NCBI GenBank assembly: GCA_002085445.1
Contig: NBMI01000019.1
Location: forward strand, 1 to 64,000
Length of the DNA stretch: 64,000 nucleotides
Direction of reading: 5' to 3'
Source: Candidatus Parabeggiatoa sp. nov. 2
GTDB lineage: Bacteria; Pseudomonadota; Gammaproteobacteria; Beggiatoales; Beggiatoaceae
A program made the translations under genes and the position numbers. Positions 56,203-64,000 of this stretch are shown one piece after another. Numbering within the stretch: the stretch's first letter is position 1; each line of letters opens with the position of its first letter. The notes beneath the pieces were generated by a model. The model ran no database searches, was not told the origin of the DNA, and was given only the letters and a program-made list of their open reading frames with translations.

Positions 56203-58208
56203 TATTGTTCTCTATAAGGTATGTCGATTTTAAAGTGTGCGCCTTGGGTACCTGTTTCAATAATATGTCCTTTCATCTTTTCCAGTGTTCTTTTGATAAT
56301 AAATAAACCTAGCCCACTGCCTTCTTTTGACGTGGTTTCCAAAGGTAAAAATATCCACGCCTTTTTTTCGGGTGGAATGCCTTTACCGTTATCACTAAAG
56401 GTGATGAAAAGGTATTTTTTCTCCCCTAAACGCTTTATGTGCCCGATTTTGCGGGGGTTATGTGGCACACCCTCAATATCTTTTGATGAAATCTTTATCT
56501 TAAAATCCGCTTTATCTGGATTATGTTTCAGCGCGTTTGCCATCAATTCACTTATAAAACTCTTGATTTTTTCTTCATCGCCAACAAACTCAGCGTCACC
56601 ATTTTGGATATCAAACGCTAAGGTAGCGTGTTGGAGTGTTGATGTTATTTGCCAAGGTTCAAAGAGTGCCTTGACTTTGAAGGTATTGTTATGCAAATTG
56701 AGGCCTTCATTGATGGATTTCAAGTCATTTAAAGCCGTTTCGGTGCTTTCAACCCGTTGCAACAATTTTTCCAGTTTGTGAAAAAAACGATCTTTTTCGG
56801 TTAAGCCTTTCAGAATTCGCTGAAGACGACGTTTGATGATGGCAAGTTGATTATTGGCAAGATCAACAATGTCATGCACGGTACGTGAAATAATCGCGAC
56901 GATTTCTTCATAGTTATTGGTGGGCATTTGCTCAACCTGGGTTTTTTCCTCATTCCGCAGCTGAGTAATCTTTTCATAAGTGCTTTCAATGCTCGCAATA
57001 ACTTTGGATAACACCACACTGGCTCTGTCGTCCTTAACAATCTGGTAGGCAATCGCTTTTAGCATACTGATTTCATTGAGTATTTTGTGATACATTGCCC
57101 GATTGAGCATTTCGGTATCTTTCAATGAACTTTCAGCACTTGTCTTAAACCGTTCAAAATAATCCTTTGGCTTCAACTCCAAAGACAACATTCTCAAGGC
57201 TTGGGTGTACTGGGGAGAATTTTCGGTAATTTCTCGTAATAAATCAATGGCTTCTTGACTATACGGCCGAATGGCGAGAATATGCTTTGCGGCTTGTAAG
57301 CGCCCAACGTCAGCCTGTCTGGTATTTTTAATCACCCAATCAAAATATCTTTTGCCATTGGCTTCCTGTTTGGCGAGATAGCAAAGTTGCCCTAACTTGA
57401 GGAAAATAAAATGCCTCCTGTAACCTAGCGACAGATCATCAAGCCTTATTATTTTTTCCAAGTGAGAGATAGCCTCTTTATATCTCTGTGCCGCTTCTAA
57501 TACCGTGGCATACATAAATAAGGTAATGTGATTATCAGGATTAATTTGCAAAGACTTTTCAAACAAATCAAAGGCTTTTTGAAACTCGCCGTTGTCCGCT
57601 AACGCGTTGCCATAGCTAGTCAACGCGATGGTGTCATTGGCATTGATTTGTAATGAACGCTCAAATAGCTCAAAAGCTTTTTCAGCCCGCTCGTGATGAG
57701 TGAGTGCGATGGCATAGCTAGTCAATGCCTTGTAATTAGTTGGCTCAAGTTGCAACGCCCGTTCAAACATCTCAAAGGCTTTTTCGGTTTGCCCATGCTT
57801 ATCCAAAGCTAACGCGTACTTATAACAAGTTTTAACATTATGAGGATCGATTTTTACAGCGCGTTCAAACAGTTCAAACGCTTTTTTAGCTTGTTCAGGT
57901 TTGAATTTAGCTAAGGCATAACCATAGCGATTGAGAATCGTCGGATTATTCGGGTTGAGCTTAAAAGCCTCTTCAAGCAGTGCCAACTTTCTTTTTTTAT
58001 TGGTAATCGCTTGAGCAATATCGGAAAGACTCTCGGCAACGAGATGAGGTGTATCGGCGTAAGACAGCCGTAGTTCATTAAGCAACGCATTCGCCGCCTT
58101 CAATTCCTTGCTATTAAAAGCAGAAATCATTTCTTGCTTAATGTCATCAATTGTTTCTATAGAACGCGTTTGTTTATCTTTCTTGCGCCTAATTGTTATT
58201 TTAACCAT
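56202..58208 (-). CDS. TPR-containing sensor histidine kinase
   Basis: The 668-residue protein has no membrane segment. Residues about 60-300 form six or more TPRs (YALALDKHGQTEKAFEMFER, SYGNALADNGEFQKAFDLFE). A helical linker follows. The phosphoacceptor helix includes RTVHDIVDLANNQLAIIKRR (His near residue 444). The ATPase domain has N box LMANALKHNPDKADF (about 556), G1 DNGKGIPPEKKAWIF and G2 GSGLGLFIIKRTLEKMKG. It is the cognate kinase of the overlapping regulator gene. The input is probably a soluble protein or peptide bound by the TPRs, since no membrane or PAS sensor is visible. Confidence 0.88.
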   Translation of the reverse strand: MVKITIRRKKDKQTRSIETIDDIKQEMISAFNSKELKAANALLNELRLSYADTPHLVAESLSDIAQAITNKKRKLALLEEAFKLNPNNPTILNRYGYALAKFKPEQAKKAFELFERAVKIDPHNVKTCYKYALALDKHGQTEKAFEMFERALQLEPTNYKALTSYAIALTHHERAEKAFELFERSLQINANDTIALTSYGNALADNGEFQKAFDLFEKSLQINPDNHITLFMYATVLEAAQRYKEAISHLEKIIRLDDLSLGYRRHFIFLKLGQLCYLAKQEANGKRYFDWVIKNTRQADVGRLQAAKHILAIRPYSQEAIDLLREITENSPQYTQALRMLSLELKPKDYFERFKTSAESSLKDTEMLNRAMYHKILNEISMLKAIAYQIVKDDRASVVLSKVIASIESTYEKITQLRNEEKTQVEQMPTNNYEEIVAIISRTVHDIVDLANNQLAIIKRRLQRILKGLTEKDRFFHKLEKLLQRVESTETALNDLKSINEGLNLHNNTFKVKALFEPWQITSTLQHATLAFDIQNGDAEFVGDEEKIKSFISELMANALKHNPDKADFKIKISSKDIEGVPHNPRKIGHIKRLGEKKYLFITFSDNGKGIPPEKKAWIFLPLETTSKEGSGLGLFIIKRTLEKMKGHIIETGTQGAHFKIDIPYREQ

Positions 58209-58593
58209 TTTTTAATTAAATTGCTAAAAAGACGATGTCTTTAAGACATCGGATTTTTGGTCTTTAAGAGGATTTTTGCGCGTTAGAGGGCCATAACTTG
58301 ATTTGAAAACCTCCAAAGTATTTTATGGCCCTCAAACAAGATAGCCCAAATAACAATACAAAATTTATGTGAATGACAGGCCCGCGTATCATTACTCTGC
58401 CAAACCCGCGGCGGCCGCCGCGACTGCCAAACTAAAGTTTGGACTCCGTTGCCAAACTAAAGTTTGGACGACTGCCAAACTAACGTTTGACGACTGTCAA
58501 ACGTTAGTTTGGACTCCTGTTTTAAAATTTACCTCGTTTTGATTGGAATCATTCACAAGTCAAGTTTTGGGTCGCTATCAGCTAGAGGCACAC
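58209..58593. repeat. Hairpin and palindrome block upstream of the kinase gene
   Basis: CGATGTCTTTAAGACATCG hairpin (58233-58251), GAGGGCCATAACTTG...ATGGCCCTC foldback (58286-58338), and four CCAAACTAAAGTTTGG or diverged palindromes (58427-58515). No gene is seen. Confidence 0.7.
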
Positions 58594-59643
58594 TTAGTTC
58601 AGAAGTTCCTGAAATACACACCTCGTTTCATTTTGACTGTTTTTGAATGTTCCTGATTTATTATACTCATGAGTGTGGTACATCCAATAGTAAAGGCTGG
58701 AAAATACCACAAAGGTTGTTAGGCAGGTGATGATCACCGCCGGCGTCAACGGAATGAGCCAAAGTGAACTGATAACTTCTACGAAAATCAAGCCAATCAA
58801 TAGCCACACTATCGTCATACGCTTCAATCGGCTACAAATAATTGCCCCAATTGGCGCACCAATGACTACCACTGGAATGGAAGCTTGCCAGTAGGCATAA
58901 ACCTGCGGTGGAAAGTCGCCAATAACAAAGACGTGTAAGGCAAAGCCCACGGTTGCGTTAATTGCCATCAAAATAACCGAGGTGGGAGTCGCAATCTTTT
59001 CACTGAGACGGAATAATAGCACCATGACGGAAAACGTGATGATGTCGATGCCATTGCCTACGAGGCCGCTCATCATACCACCGGTAAATCCGACAACTAA
59101 CAGTAGCATTCTTTCATACATCCCGAAAAACGGTATGCGTACCTGGCAAAATCGCTTGCTACGGTTGAGTACAAATAGGGTGACAGCGAAACTCGCTACC
59201 ATCGCTGTAAACGACATTTTGATGACTGGGGGAGGCAAGATCGGTGCTAACATAACTGAGCTCAGTGTGATGCCGATCACACCGCCTAAACTTGCCCAGC
59301 GAATCACACGCCATTCTACACAAAGCCCTATGTACATAATGACAAGGGCGGCCGCTGTCATACCAACGCTTTGGCAAGCAAGAGAAAAAATTTTAGCTTC
59401 AGTAGCAGGGATGTGTAATAATTTAGTAAACACCGGAAACGCCACCGCGCCGCCGCCCTCGCTCGTTGCCCCCGCGATCAGGGATCCAAAAACCATTGTA
59501 AGCGATATCTCCCAATGGTTTAGAATGTAGGCAAAGGCTTGAGGGCCGGCCAGATGAAACCAAATCATCCACACGATAGCGGCGAGGATTGCACTGAAAG
59601 CCAGCTTTTCATAAGAGTTTGGAGGATTTTTAGAAGGAATCAT
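58594..59643 (-). CDS. TauE/SafE-family sulfite (anion) exporter
   Basis: The 349-residue protein has about nine membrane segments arranged as two similar halves, with SLIAGATSEGGGAVAFPVFT in the first and MMSGLVGNGIDIITFSVMVL in the second, the paired glycine-rich loops of TauE/SafE exporters. Family members export sulfite or sulfoacetate across the inner membrane, plausible for a sulfur oxidiser. No sox or dsr gene is adjacent, so the substrate is not certain. The gene is intact. Confidence 0.85.
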   Translation of the reverse strand: MIPSKNPPNSYEKLAFSAILAAIVWMIWFHLAGPQAFAYILNHWEISLTMVFGSLIAGATSEGGGAVAFPVFTKLLHIPATEAKIFSLACQSVGMTAAALVIMYIGLCVEWRVIRWASLGGVIGITLSSVMLAPILPPPVIKMSFTAMVASFAVTLFVLNRSKRFCQVRIPFFGMYERMLLLVVGFTGGMMSGLVGNGIDIITFSVMVLLFRLSEKIATPTSVILMAINATVGFALHVFVIGDFPPQVYAYWQASIPVVVIGAPIGAIICSRLKRMTIVWLLIGLIFVEVISSLWLIPLTPAVIITCLTTFVVFSSLYYWMYHTHEYNKSGTFKNSQNETRCVFQELLN

Positions 59644-59699
59644 AACTATAAATAAAAGATTATGGTTGTTTCAGGGAATACCAAATAAATAACTTTCCC

Positions 59700-60243
59700 A
59701 AACGCCAATTTTGGTTATCCCTTCATTAAACGTCAGATCAAGTTTGTTCATCAGTCATACAGTAGTCATATTAGCATATTCTAATATTGTATCCAATGCA
59801 GAAAATCCCATGGAGTCCAAAGCTTGCTGCTTTGGACGGCCGAAATTCTTATATTAGGCCCTACCATAAATCTTGCTTGTTACGGACTTTTGTCCGGTAC
59901 AGAGGTTAAATACTTTAACACTTCAGTCCACCGAGTACCACTTCAGTCACACAGAGTCATCAAGTTTTTAAAAAAGTGGGCCAGGTTTTGAAATGAAAAG
60001 ACTTGATTTTGTTAATGGCCCCCAATTCAAAGGCCATTTATTAGAATACATGCAGACGAGCGCATTCCCAAAAAAACGGTGCTTTGTCTAAGTGGGCCAG
60101 GTTTTGAAATGGAAAGCCTTGATTTTGTTAATGGCCCCCAATTGGCAAAGCCTGAAAAACGACGTTCTTCGCGACGCGCTCTCTATTATTACAGCTAACC
60201 GATGGATTGATTGCCGCCGTTTAGTAAGTTCTTGCCGCGCCGG
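59700..60243. repeat. Degenerate cassette fragments
   Basis: A CACAGAG half element with CTTCAG variants (59912-59958) and two GTGGGCCAGGTTTTGAAATG foldbacks with AATGGCCCCCAATT mirrors (59976-60030, 60090-60145). No gene is seen. Confidence 0.65.
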
Positions 60244-60423
60244 TATTTAACCTTTGGCAACTTGAGTGAGGCCTTCTTGGTGATGGCAACGTTGCTTTTT
60301 GCGTTTAAAGGTGGTTTTTGGCTAATCTTCTTATTAGGCTATAGTACATCGGTTGCGGTTGGCGTTGGATTCATTGCCCTTGCTGGTGTCGCGGCCGAAT
60401 TTGAGGTAGTGATGTCATACTAA
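60244..60423 (+). pseudogene. Internal fragment of a cusA-type gene
   Basis: The reading LTFGNLSEAFLVMATLLFAF, then [20 protein letters not shown] and [15 protein letters not shown] corresponds to cusA codons near 27090-27260, but with many differences. It is therefore older or from a paralogue, not a recent copy of the pump here. Confidence 0.8.
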
Positions 60424-60814
60424 TGAAAAATGAAAATTGATTAAATCAATGATAAGTCTATAATTTTTAGTTAACTTTTCTGAAAATTTCCGTTTGTCAT
60501 TTTCACGAATTTGAAGTGCGTTCCGTATAAATACTTTAACACTGAGTCTACAGGGTACCACTTCAGTAACACAGACTCATCAAGTTTTTAATAAAGTGGG
60601 CCAGGTTTTGAAATGATAAGCAATGGCCCCCATAACGGAAAGGATTGTATGTATTTTATAACGGATTTGCTTATGAAGGGATATAATGCTTTGATGAGTT
60701 GTTAAATATTTCAAGTGGCGCGGACGATACCCGCGTTAATGACAGTAGCACATTGTAACAAGTGCTTAACTGTTTTCTTCAGTGTACTTTAATTAGCTTC
60801 ATCTGAGGTGTGTC
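60424..60814. repeat. Dispersed-repeat tract
   Basis: A TTTTCACGAATTTGAAGTGC repeat (60420-60531, relatives at 9411 and 20500), a CACAGAG half element (60533-60575) and a GGGCCAGG half foldback (60598-60632). The leader of the next gene follows. Confidence 0.6.
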
Positions 60815-61066
60815 ATGGAAATTGTTATGCTTGGAAACCAAGGGCAATTGGTATTACCCAAAGCCATTCAAGCGATTCACCAGTGGACGGAGGGAACCCC
60901 GTTTTTTATTTGGGATACGGGTAGCGAGATTGTGATGAAACCGGTGTCGCCCTTTCCGGTTTCTCAACTGGAACCGCCTGATACTCCGTCTGTTTACCAA
61001 GGTGCGCCGTTGACTTTAGAAGAGATGGAAAAGGCTATCGACATTGAAGCGGGGAAACATAAATGA
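60815..61066 (+). CDS. vapB: AbrB/SpoVT-type VapB antitoxin
   Basis: The 83-residue protein has a swapped-hairpin AbrB start (MEIVMLGNQGQLVLPKAIQA, FIWDTGSEIVMKPV) and an acidic, toxin-binding tail (LTLEEMEKAIDIEAGKHK). It overlaps the toxin gene by four bases. Confidence 0.8.
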   Translation: MEIVMLGNQGQLVLPKAIQAIHQWTEGTPFFIWDTGSEIVMKPVSPFPVSQLEPPDTPSVYQGAPLTLEEMEKAIDIEAGKHK

Positions 61067-61470
61067 TTGGTGTTGATGTCAATATCTTAGTGCGTTATGC
61101 GGTTAAAGATGATCCAGAACAAACTGTTCTCGCCACCCATTTTTTAGCCAAACACCATTGCTTTATCTTAAAAACTGTCTTGCTAGAATTGGTTTGGGTG
61201 TTGGGTTCAAAAAGTGGTTACGATTTACCGCGAGAATTGGTGGTGAAAAGGGTGAAACACATTTTGGGATTGCCAAATGTTGTCATGCAAGATGCGGAAC
61301 ACGTTGCTCTCGCGCTTGACTGGTATGAAGCGGGAATGGATTTCGCTGATGCGTTGCACCTGGCTTCAAGTTCAGAGTTAACTGCCTTTGCCACGTTTGA
61401 CAAAAAACTCGCAAAAAAATCGGATAAACTCAATATTTCGCCTCAAGTGATTCTTTTAGAAAAGGAATAA
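61063..61470 (+). CDS. vapC: VapC-type PIN toxin
   Basis: The 135-residue PIN protein has MIGVDVNILVRYAVKDDPEQ (Asp5), a central Glu in VLLELVWVLGSKSGYDL, YEAGMDFADALHLASSSELT and FATFDKKLAKKS supplying the remaining acids. It probably cleaves RNA at the ribosome or tRNA when unbound. It is translationally coupled to the antitoxin (ATGA). Confidence 0.88.
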   Translation: MIGVDVNILVRYAVKDDPEQTVLATHFLAKHHCFILKTVLLELVWVLGSKSGYDLPRELVVKRVKHILGLPNVVMQDAEHVALALDWYEAGMDFADALHLASSSELTAFATFDKKLAKKSDKLNISPQVILLEKE

Positions 61471-62261
61471 TACAAGGCGATAGACTCCGCACGGGCACAA
61501 TTTGTACTTTTGTCATTTCGGCTATTGATAAAATCTGTTGCCACCAAATAAGATTTATCGCTCAAACGTGCCGGACAGAAAAGTTTAGTTTGTGGCCTTG
61601 TTGAGTAGAATATTTTTTCTGGATGGTTCCCAGCCGTCGGAAAACTGGACGCAAGTCTCTAAGTGGGCCAGGTTTTGAAATGAAAAGCCTTGATTTTGTT
61701 AATGGCCCCCAATTCAAAGGCCATTTATTAGAATACATGCAGACGGGCGCCTTCCCATTTTCCGGGTATTTTTCAATAACTACAAGGATTGTATTTTATA
61801 AAGGATTTATAATAATAAATATAATGCCACGAAAGATTTGCTCAATAAATCTGAAGAATTTGAGTCGCACTTCAAAACGTTCTCATCAAAATCCTTTCAT
61901 AAGCAAATCCCTTCTAAAATACAATCCTTTCCGTTATTGCATTGGCTTAACTTACTTTAACACAGAGTCCACAGAGTACCACAGAGTTACACTGAGTTTT
62001 TAAAGAAATCCGAGTTTTTTAAAAAAATCGGATTTCTCAGATTATTTGACAAGCCGCTCCGCTCCGTTAAAAATTATAACAAAGAGCGATTCATTATTTT
62101 AGCCATGATTGATCCATAAGTATCAGTATTGAGAAGCCATAGTCCTTCCGCTTTTGAGCGAAGAGGCTACATAATACCAGCAATGATGTTGCTCGTAGGT
62201 CCACACAAGGCCTTTTATATCATGATAGTCAGGGGTGTGGATACTGATTTAATCAATGTTT
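61471..62261. repeat. Repeat tract with no gene
   Basis: GTGGGCCAGGTTTTGAAATG foldback (61661-61710), CACAGAG half element (61952-61998) and a GAAATCCGA...TCGGATTTC hairpin (62005-62036). The stretches 61471-61655 and 62037-62261 show nothing recognisable. Confidence 0.6.
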
Positions 62262-62915
62262 TCAATAAAAATAGTCAATAAACGCTTGAAAACTGTCGTT
62301 TAATTGACTGTAAAGTAATAACTTTTTGCGTTTTATAAACGGTTTGGAAATGTCCTTATAACAACGTTTGTCTCCAACCGATAATTTTCCTTTTAACACA
62401 TATTTTAATGTTTCTTTAGGATTCGCAGATGTTTGGGTCTCTTTTTTGGTATAAATGGTTAAAATCCAAGATTCCATTTCTTCTATGCAAATCGCATAGA
62501 ATAGCTTTCCTTGATAATGGTTTTGTAACCATTCGTTGATGATATCAATCACCGATTGTCTTAATGTTTGTGCATATGCTTTCAATTCTTGGGCATAAGT
62601 TGGATTGTTTTGTTTTTGTGGCTTTTGGATTAACGACTGGGTTTGATTTATTTCTAGTGTATCGACTTGAATAATAATAGATTGGTTGTCAGCAATCGTA
62701 AAAAACTCGTCTAATTTGGTGCGTTCAATGCAATCTTTTTTGACATATTCCCAGCCACCAAATGTATCAACGTTATAAAATTGTTTATCTGTTTCATCCA
62801 TTGATAAATCGGGCCTGATAGGAATTATATCACTTTCATCATAGCCTAAGCCTTTTAAAATATTTTCTAGTACGGCTTGATCGGTTGTACCTTCGGCAAT
62901 AATACCTATTCTCAT
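62262..62915 (-). CDS. DUF4276/TOPRIM-like protein
   Basis: The 217-residue protein begins MRIGIIAEGTTDQAVLENIL, the TOPRIM-like first strand with glutamate seen in DUF4276. It continues with IIIQVDTLEI (second acidic site) and FYAICIEEMESWILTIYTKK. DUF4276 proteins are coded next to AAA_15/21 ATPases in defence modules, as here. A 117-bp gap holds two CCAAACTAAAGTTTGG palindromes (62975-63015). Likely a metal-dependent nuclease partner; activity is inferred. Confidence 0.75.
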   Translation of the reverse strand: MRIGIIAEGTTDQAVLENILKGLGYDESDIIPIRPDLSMDETDKQFYNVDTFGGWEYVKKDCIERTKLDEFFTIADNQSIIIQVDTLEINQTQSLIQKPQKQNNPTYAQELKAYAQTLRQSVIDIINEWLQNHYQGKLFYAICIEEMESWILTIYTKKETQTSANPKETLKYVLKGKLSVGDKRCYKDISKPFIKRKKLLLYSQLNDSFQAFIDYFY

Positions 62916-63032
62916 CTTTTTTGCCTTTTAATCAGTCGGTTTTGGCGGAACGGCCCAAGGACTGGGCAACGGCCCAAACTAAAGTTTGGACTCCTGCCAA
63001 ACTAAAGTTTGGACTCCTCGAAACGAGGTTTT

Positions 63033-64000
63033 TCAAAACTGTTTAGAAATCGCTCCCAAATAACCTCTCATCCAAAGTTCAGACAGTTTGGCCTTTATAG
63101 GCTTGGTTTCGGGATTGAGTTGTATTCTACGGGTTTTGGTATGGCCGTCATCATTTCTATAAATTTCAAATAGCCGGAGTTCATCATCATTGAGGTTAAG
63201 GCCGTCTAATATTGCCGGGTTATGTGTGGTTATTAGGGCCTGCTTATTGGTTTTTTTAGCCAATTTGCAAATCACTCTCATTAATTCGGTACATAAATGG
63301 GGATTCAGGTGAGATTCAATATTATCTATCGCAAACAACGTCGGTGTTTTCTGACTAATAAACAGTGCAAGGTAGAATAGAATGTGCAACACTCCTTCGT
63401 TCGCATTTTCGGCGGAAAAAATATTTTCCTTTTTCATCATAAACTTATCTTTGAAGTAAAGTTTAGAGATGCTTTTGCTTTGTTTGAGATGGGAGAATTT
63501 CATTAAGTCTTCTGTGTCTAGCACAATTTCGTCCAACCAGTTGACAAAATAAGCGTATTCTTGTAGTTGAGCAAACTCAGGTTCCGAAAAATTGGCAAGC
63601 AAAATATCTAAGCCTTCGCCGTTGATGCCCAACGGCACTTTTTTACTTTCAGAAGAAAGCCCCCGTAACGCTTTGGTATCCAAATTGTAAATGAGATAAT
63701 TTTGGATAGGGTGGTAAAGGGCGGATTTTTCAGTACGCTTTTGCTCAGATAACGCCTTCATTAGTTTGAGCTTGTCTTCAGTCGCACTGAGATTAAGGAC
63801 GTGTTTCAAGATATCTTGTTGTTCTTGTTCTTGGGCTTTCTGTTCAAAGCTATCTTTCCATTTGACGACGGCTTCATCAGTTTTATCGGTTTCAAGCACC
63901 GACTTAATCGTCATTAATTGCTTTTCGCGTTGAAAAGCAAGGCTTATTTCAATCTGTGGTTTTGGGTTTTTGCCGTGGAATGAGCTACAGGTTAATGCTG
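63033..64000 (-). CDS. AAA_15/21 ATPase, C-terminal part (5' end beyond the window)
   Basis: The frame is open to the window edge upstream of the internal ATG 63914, so the true start lies outside. Visible parts are a charged helical middle (FEQKAQEQEQQDILKHVLNL), the signature-like ENIFSAENANEGVLHILFYL, Walker B TPTLFAIDNIESHLNPHLC and the switch histidine in ALITTHNPAILDG. The Walker A region is not in the window. It is paired with the DUF4276 gene downstream. Confidence 0.8.
   Translation of the reverse strand, partial: ALTCSSFHGKNPKPQIEISLAFQREKQLMTIKSVLETDKTDEAVVKWKDSFEQKAQEQEQQDILKHVLNLSATEDKLKLMKALSEQKRTEKSALYHPIQNYLIYNLDTKALRGLSSESKKVPLGINGEGLDILLANFSEPEFAQLQEYAYFVNWLDEIVLDTEDLMKFSHLKQSKSISKLYFKDKFMMKKENIFSAENANEGVLHILFYLALFISQKTPTLFAIDNIESHLNPHLCTELMRVICKLAKKTNKQALITTHNPAILDGLNLNDDELRLFEIYRNDDGHTKTRRIQLNPETKPIKAKLSELWMRGYLGAISKQF

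Overview
This window reads as a chromosomal segment of an AT-rich gammaproteobacterium, most likely one of the large filamentous or giant sulfur bacteria (Beggiatoaceae/Thiotrichaceae). That placement is an inference. It rests on the thiE-hemL order, ispB, a TauE/SafE-type sulfite exporter, xisH/xisI genes, many toxin-antitoxin pairs, and an extreme load of short palindromic and heptanucleotide repeats. There is one tRNA (Pro, CGG), no rRNA and no CRISPR array. No transposase gene is visible, although many terminal-inverted-repeat elements are present.

Layout. 1-7.8 kb is mostly housekeeping: thiE 3' end, a damaged hemL, a Panacea-domain gene, ispB, tRNA-Pro, a membrane protein and a frameshifted SEC-C protein, with several MITE-like elements between them. 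8-14 kb is defence-like: a Septu-like ATPase + HNH pair, then a second AAA ATPase with a truncated TOPRIM partner. 14-16 kb carries two secreted proteins on the minus strand, one resembling sponge short-chain collagen C4. 16-19 kb is repeat-rich and holds a broken AAA_14/DUF4143 ATPase. 19-27.6 kb is a metal-efflux region: a His-rich mini-ORF, a MerR regulator with its promoter, a heavy-metal-binding lipoprotein, a CusB-like adaptor and a CusA-like RND pump. The adaptor and pump are separated by two unknown minus-strand genes. 27.8-49.9 kb is an accessory region of toxin-antitoxin modules, nuclease-like fragments, an xisH-xisI-methyltransferase operon, RhuM-Fic, a leucine-rich-repeat gene and fragments of asnB, WD40, Uma2 and AAA/TOPRIM genes. 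These are interleaved with many copies of one modular repeat cassette. 50.8-59.6 kb holds a GntP-type permease, a RadC-N gene inside a 1.14-kb inverted-repeat element, an RNase D-like gene, an unusual two-component system and the sulfite exporter. 60-64 kb has a VapBC pair and the start of another AAA/TOPRIM pair.

Two themes dominate. First, many genes are interrupted by frameshifts, in-frame stops or internal deletions. hemL, the SEC-C gene, the Panacea-linked toxin, DUF4258, DUF2283, the methyltransferase, the LRR gene, the cupin, the RNase D-like gene and the AAA and nuclease genes are all affected. Either the region is decaying or the assembly contains errors; the sequence alone cannot decide. 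Second, non-coding DNA is built from a limited set of foldback modules that repeat, nest and carry along fragments of neighbouring genes (cusA 3' end, LRR 5' end, the HNH gene, an unknown gene near cusB). Two insertions still show clean target-site duplications (TA and CTCA).

Functionally, the MerR-type regulator, its promoter, the metal-binding lipoprotein and CusBA probably form one metal-resistance unit. The AAA+TOPRIM, Septu-like, xisHI-MTase and TA loci look like a partly degraded defence island. All functional statements come from motifs and remembered family features, not database searches.
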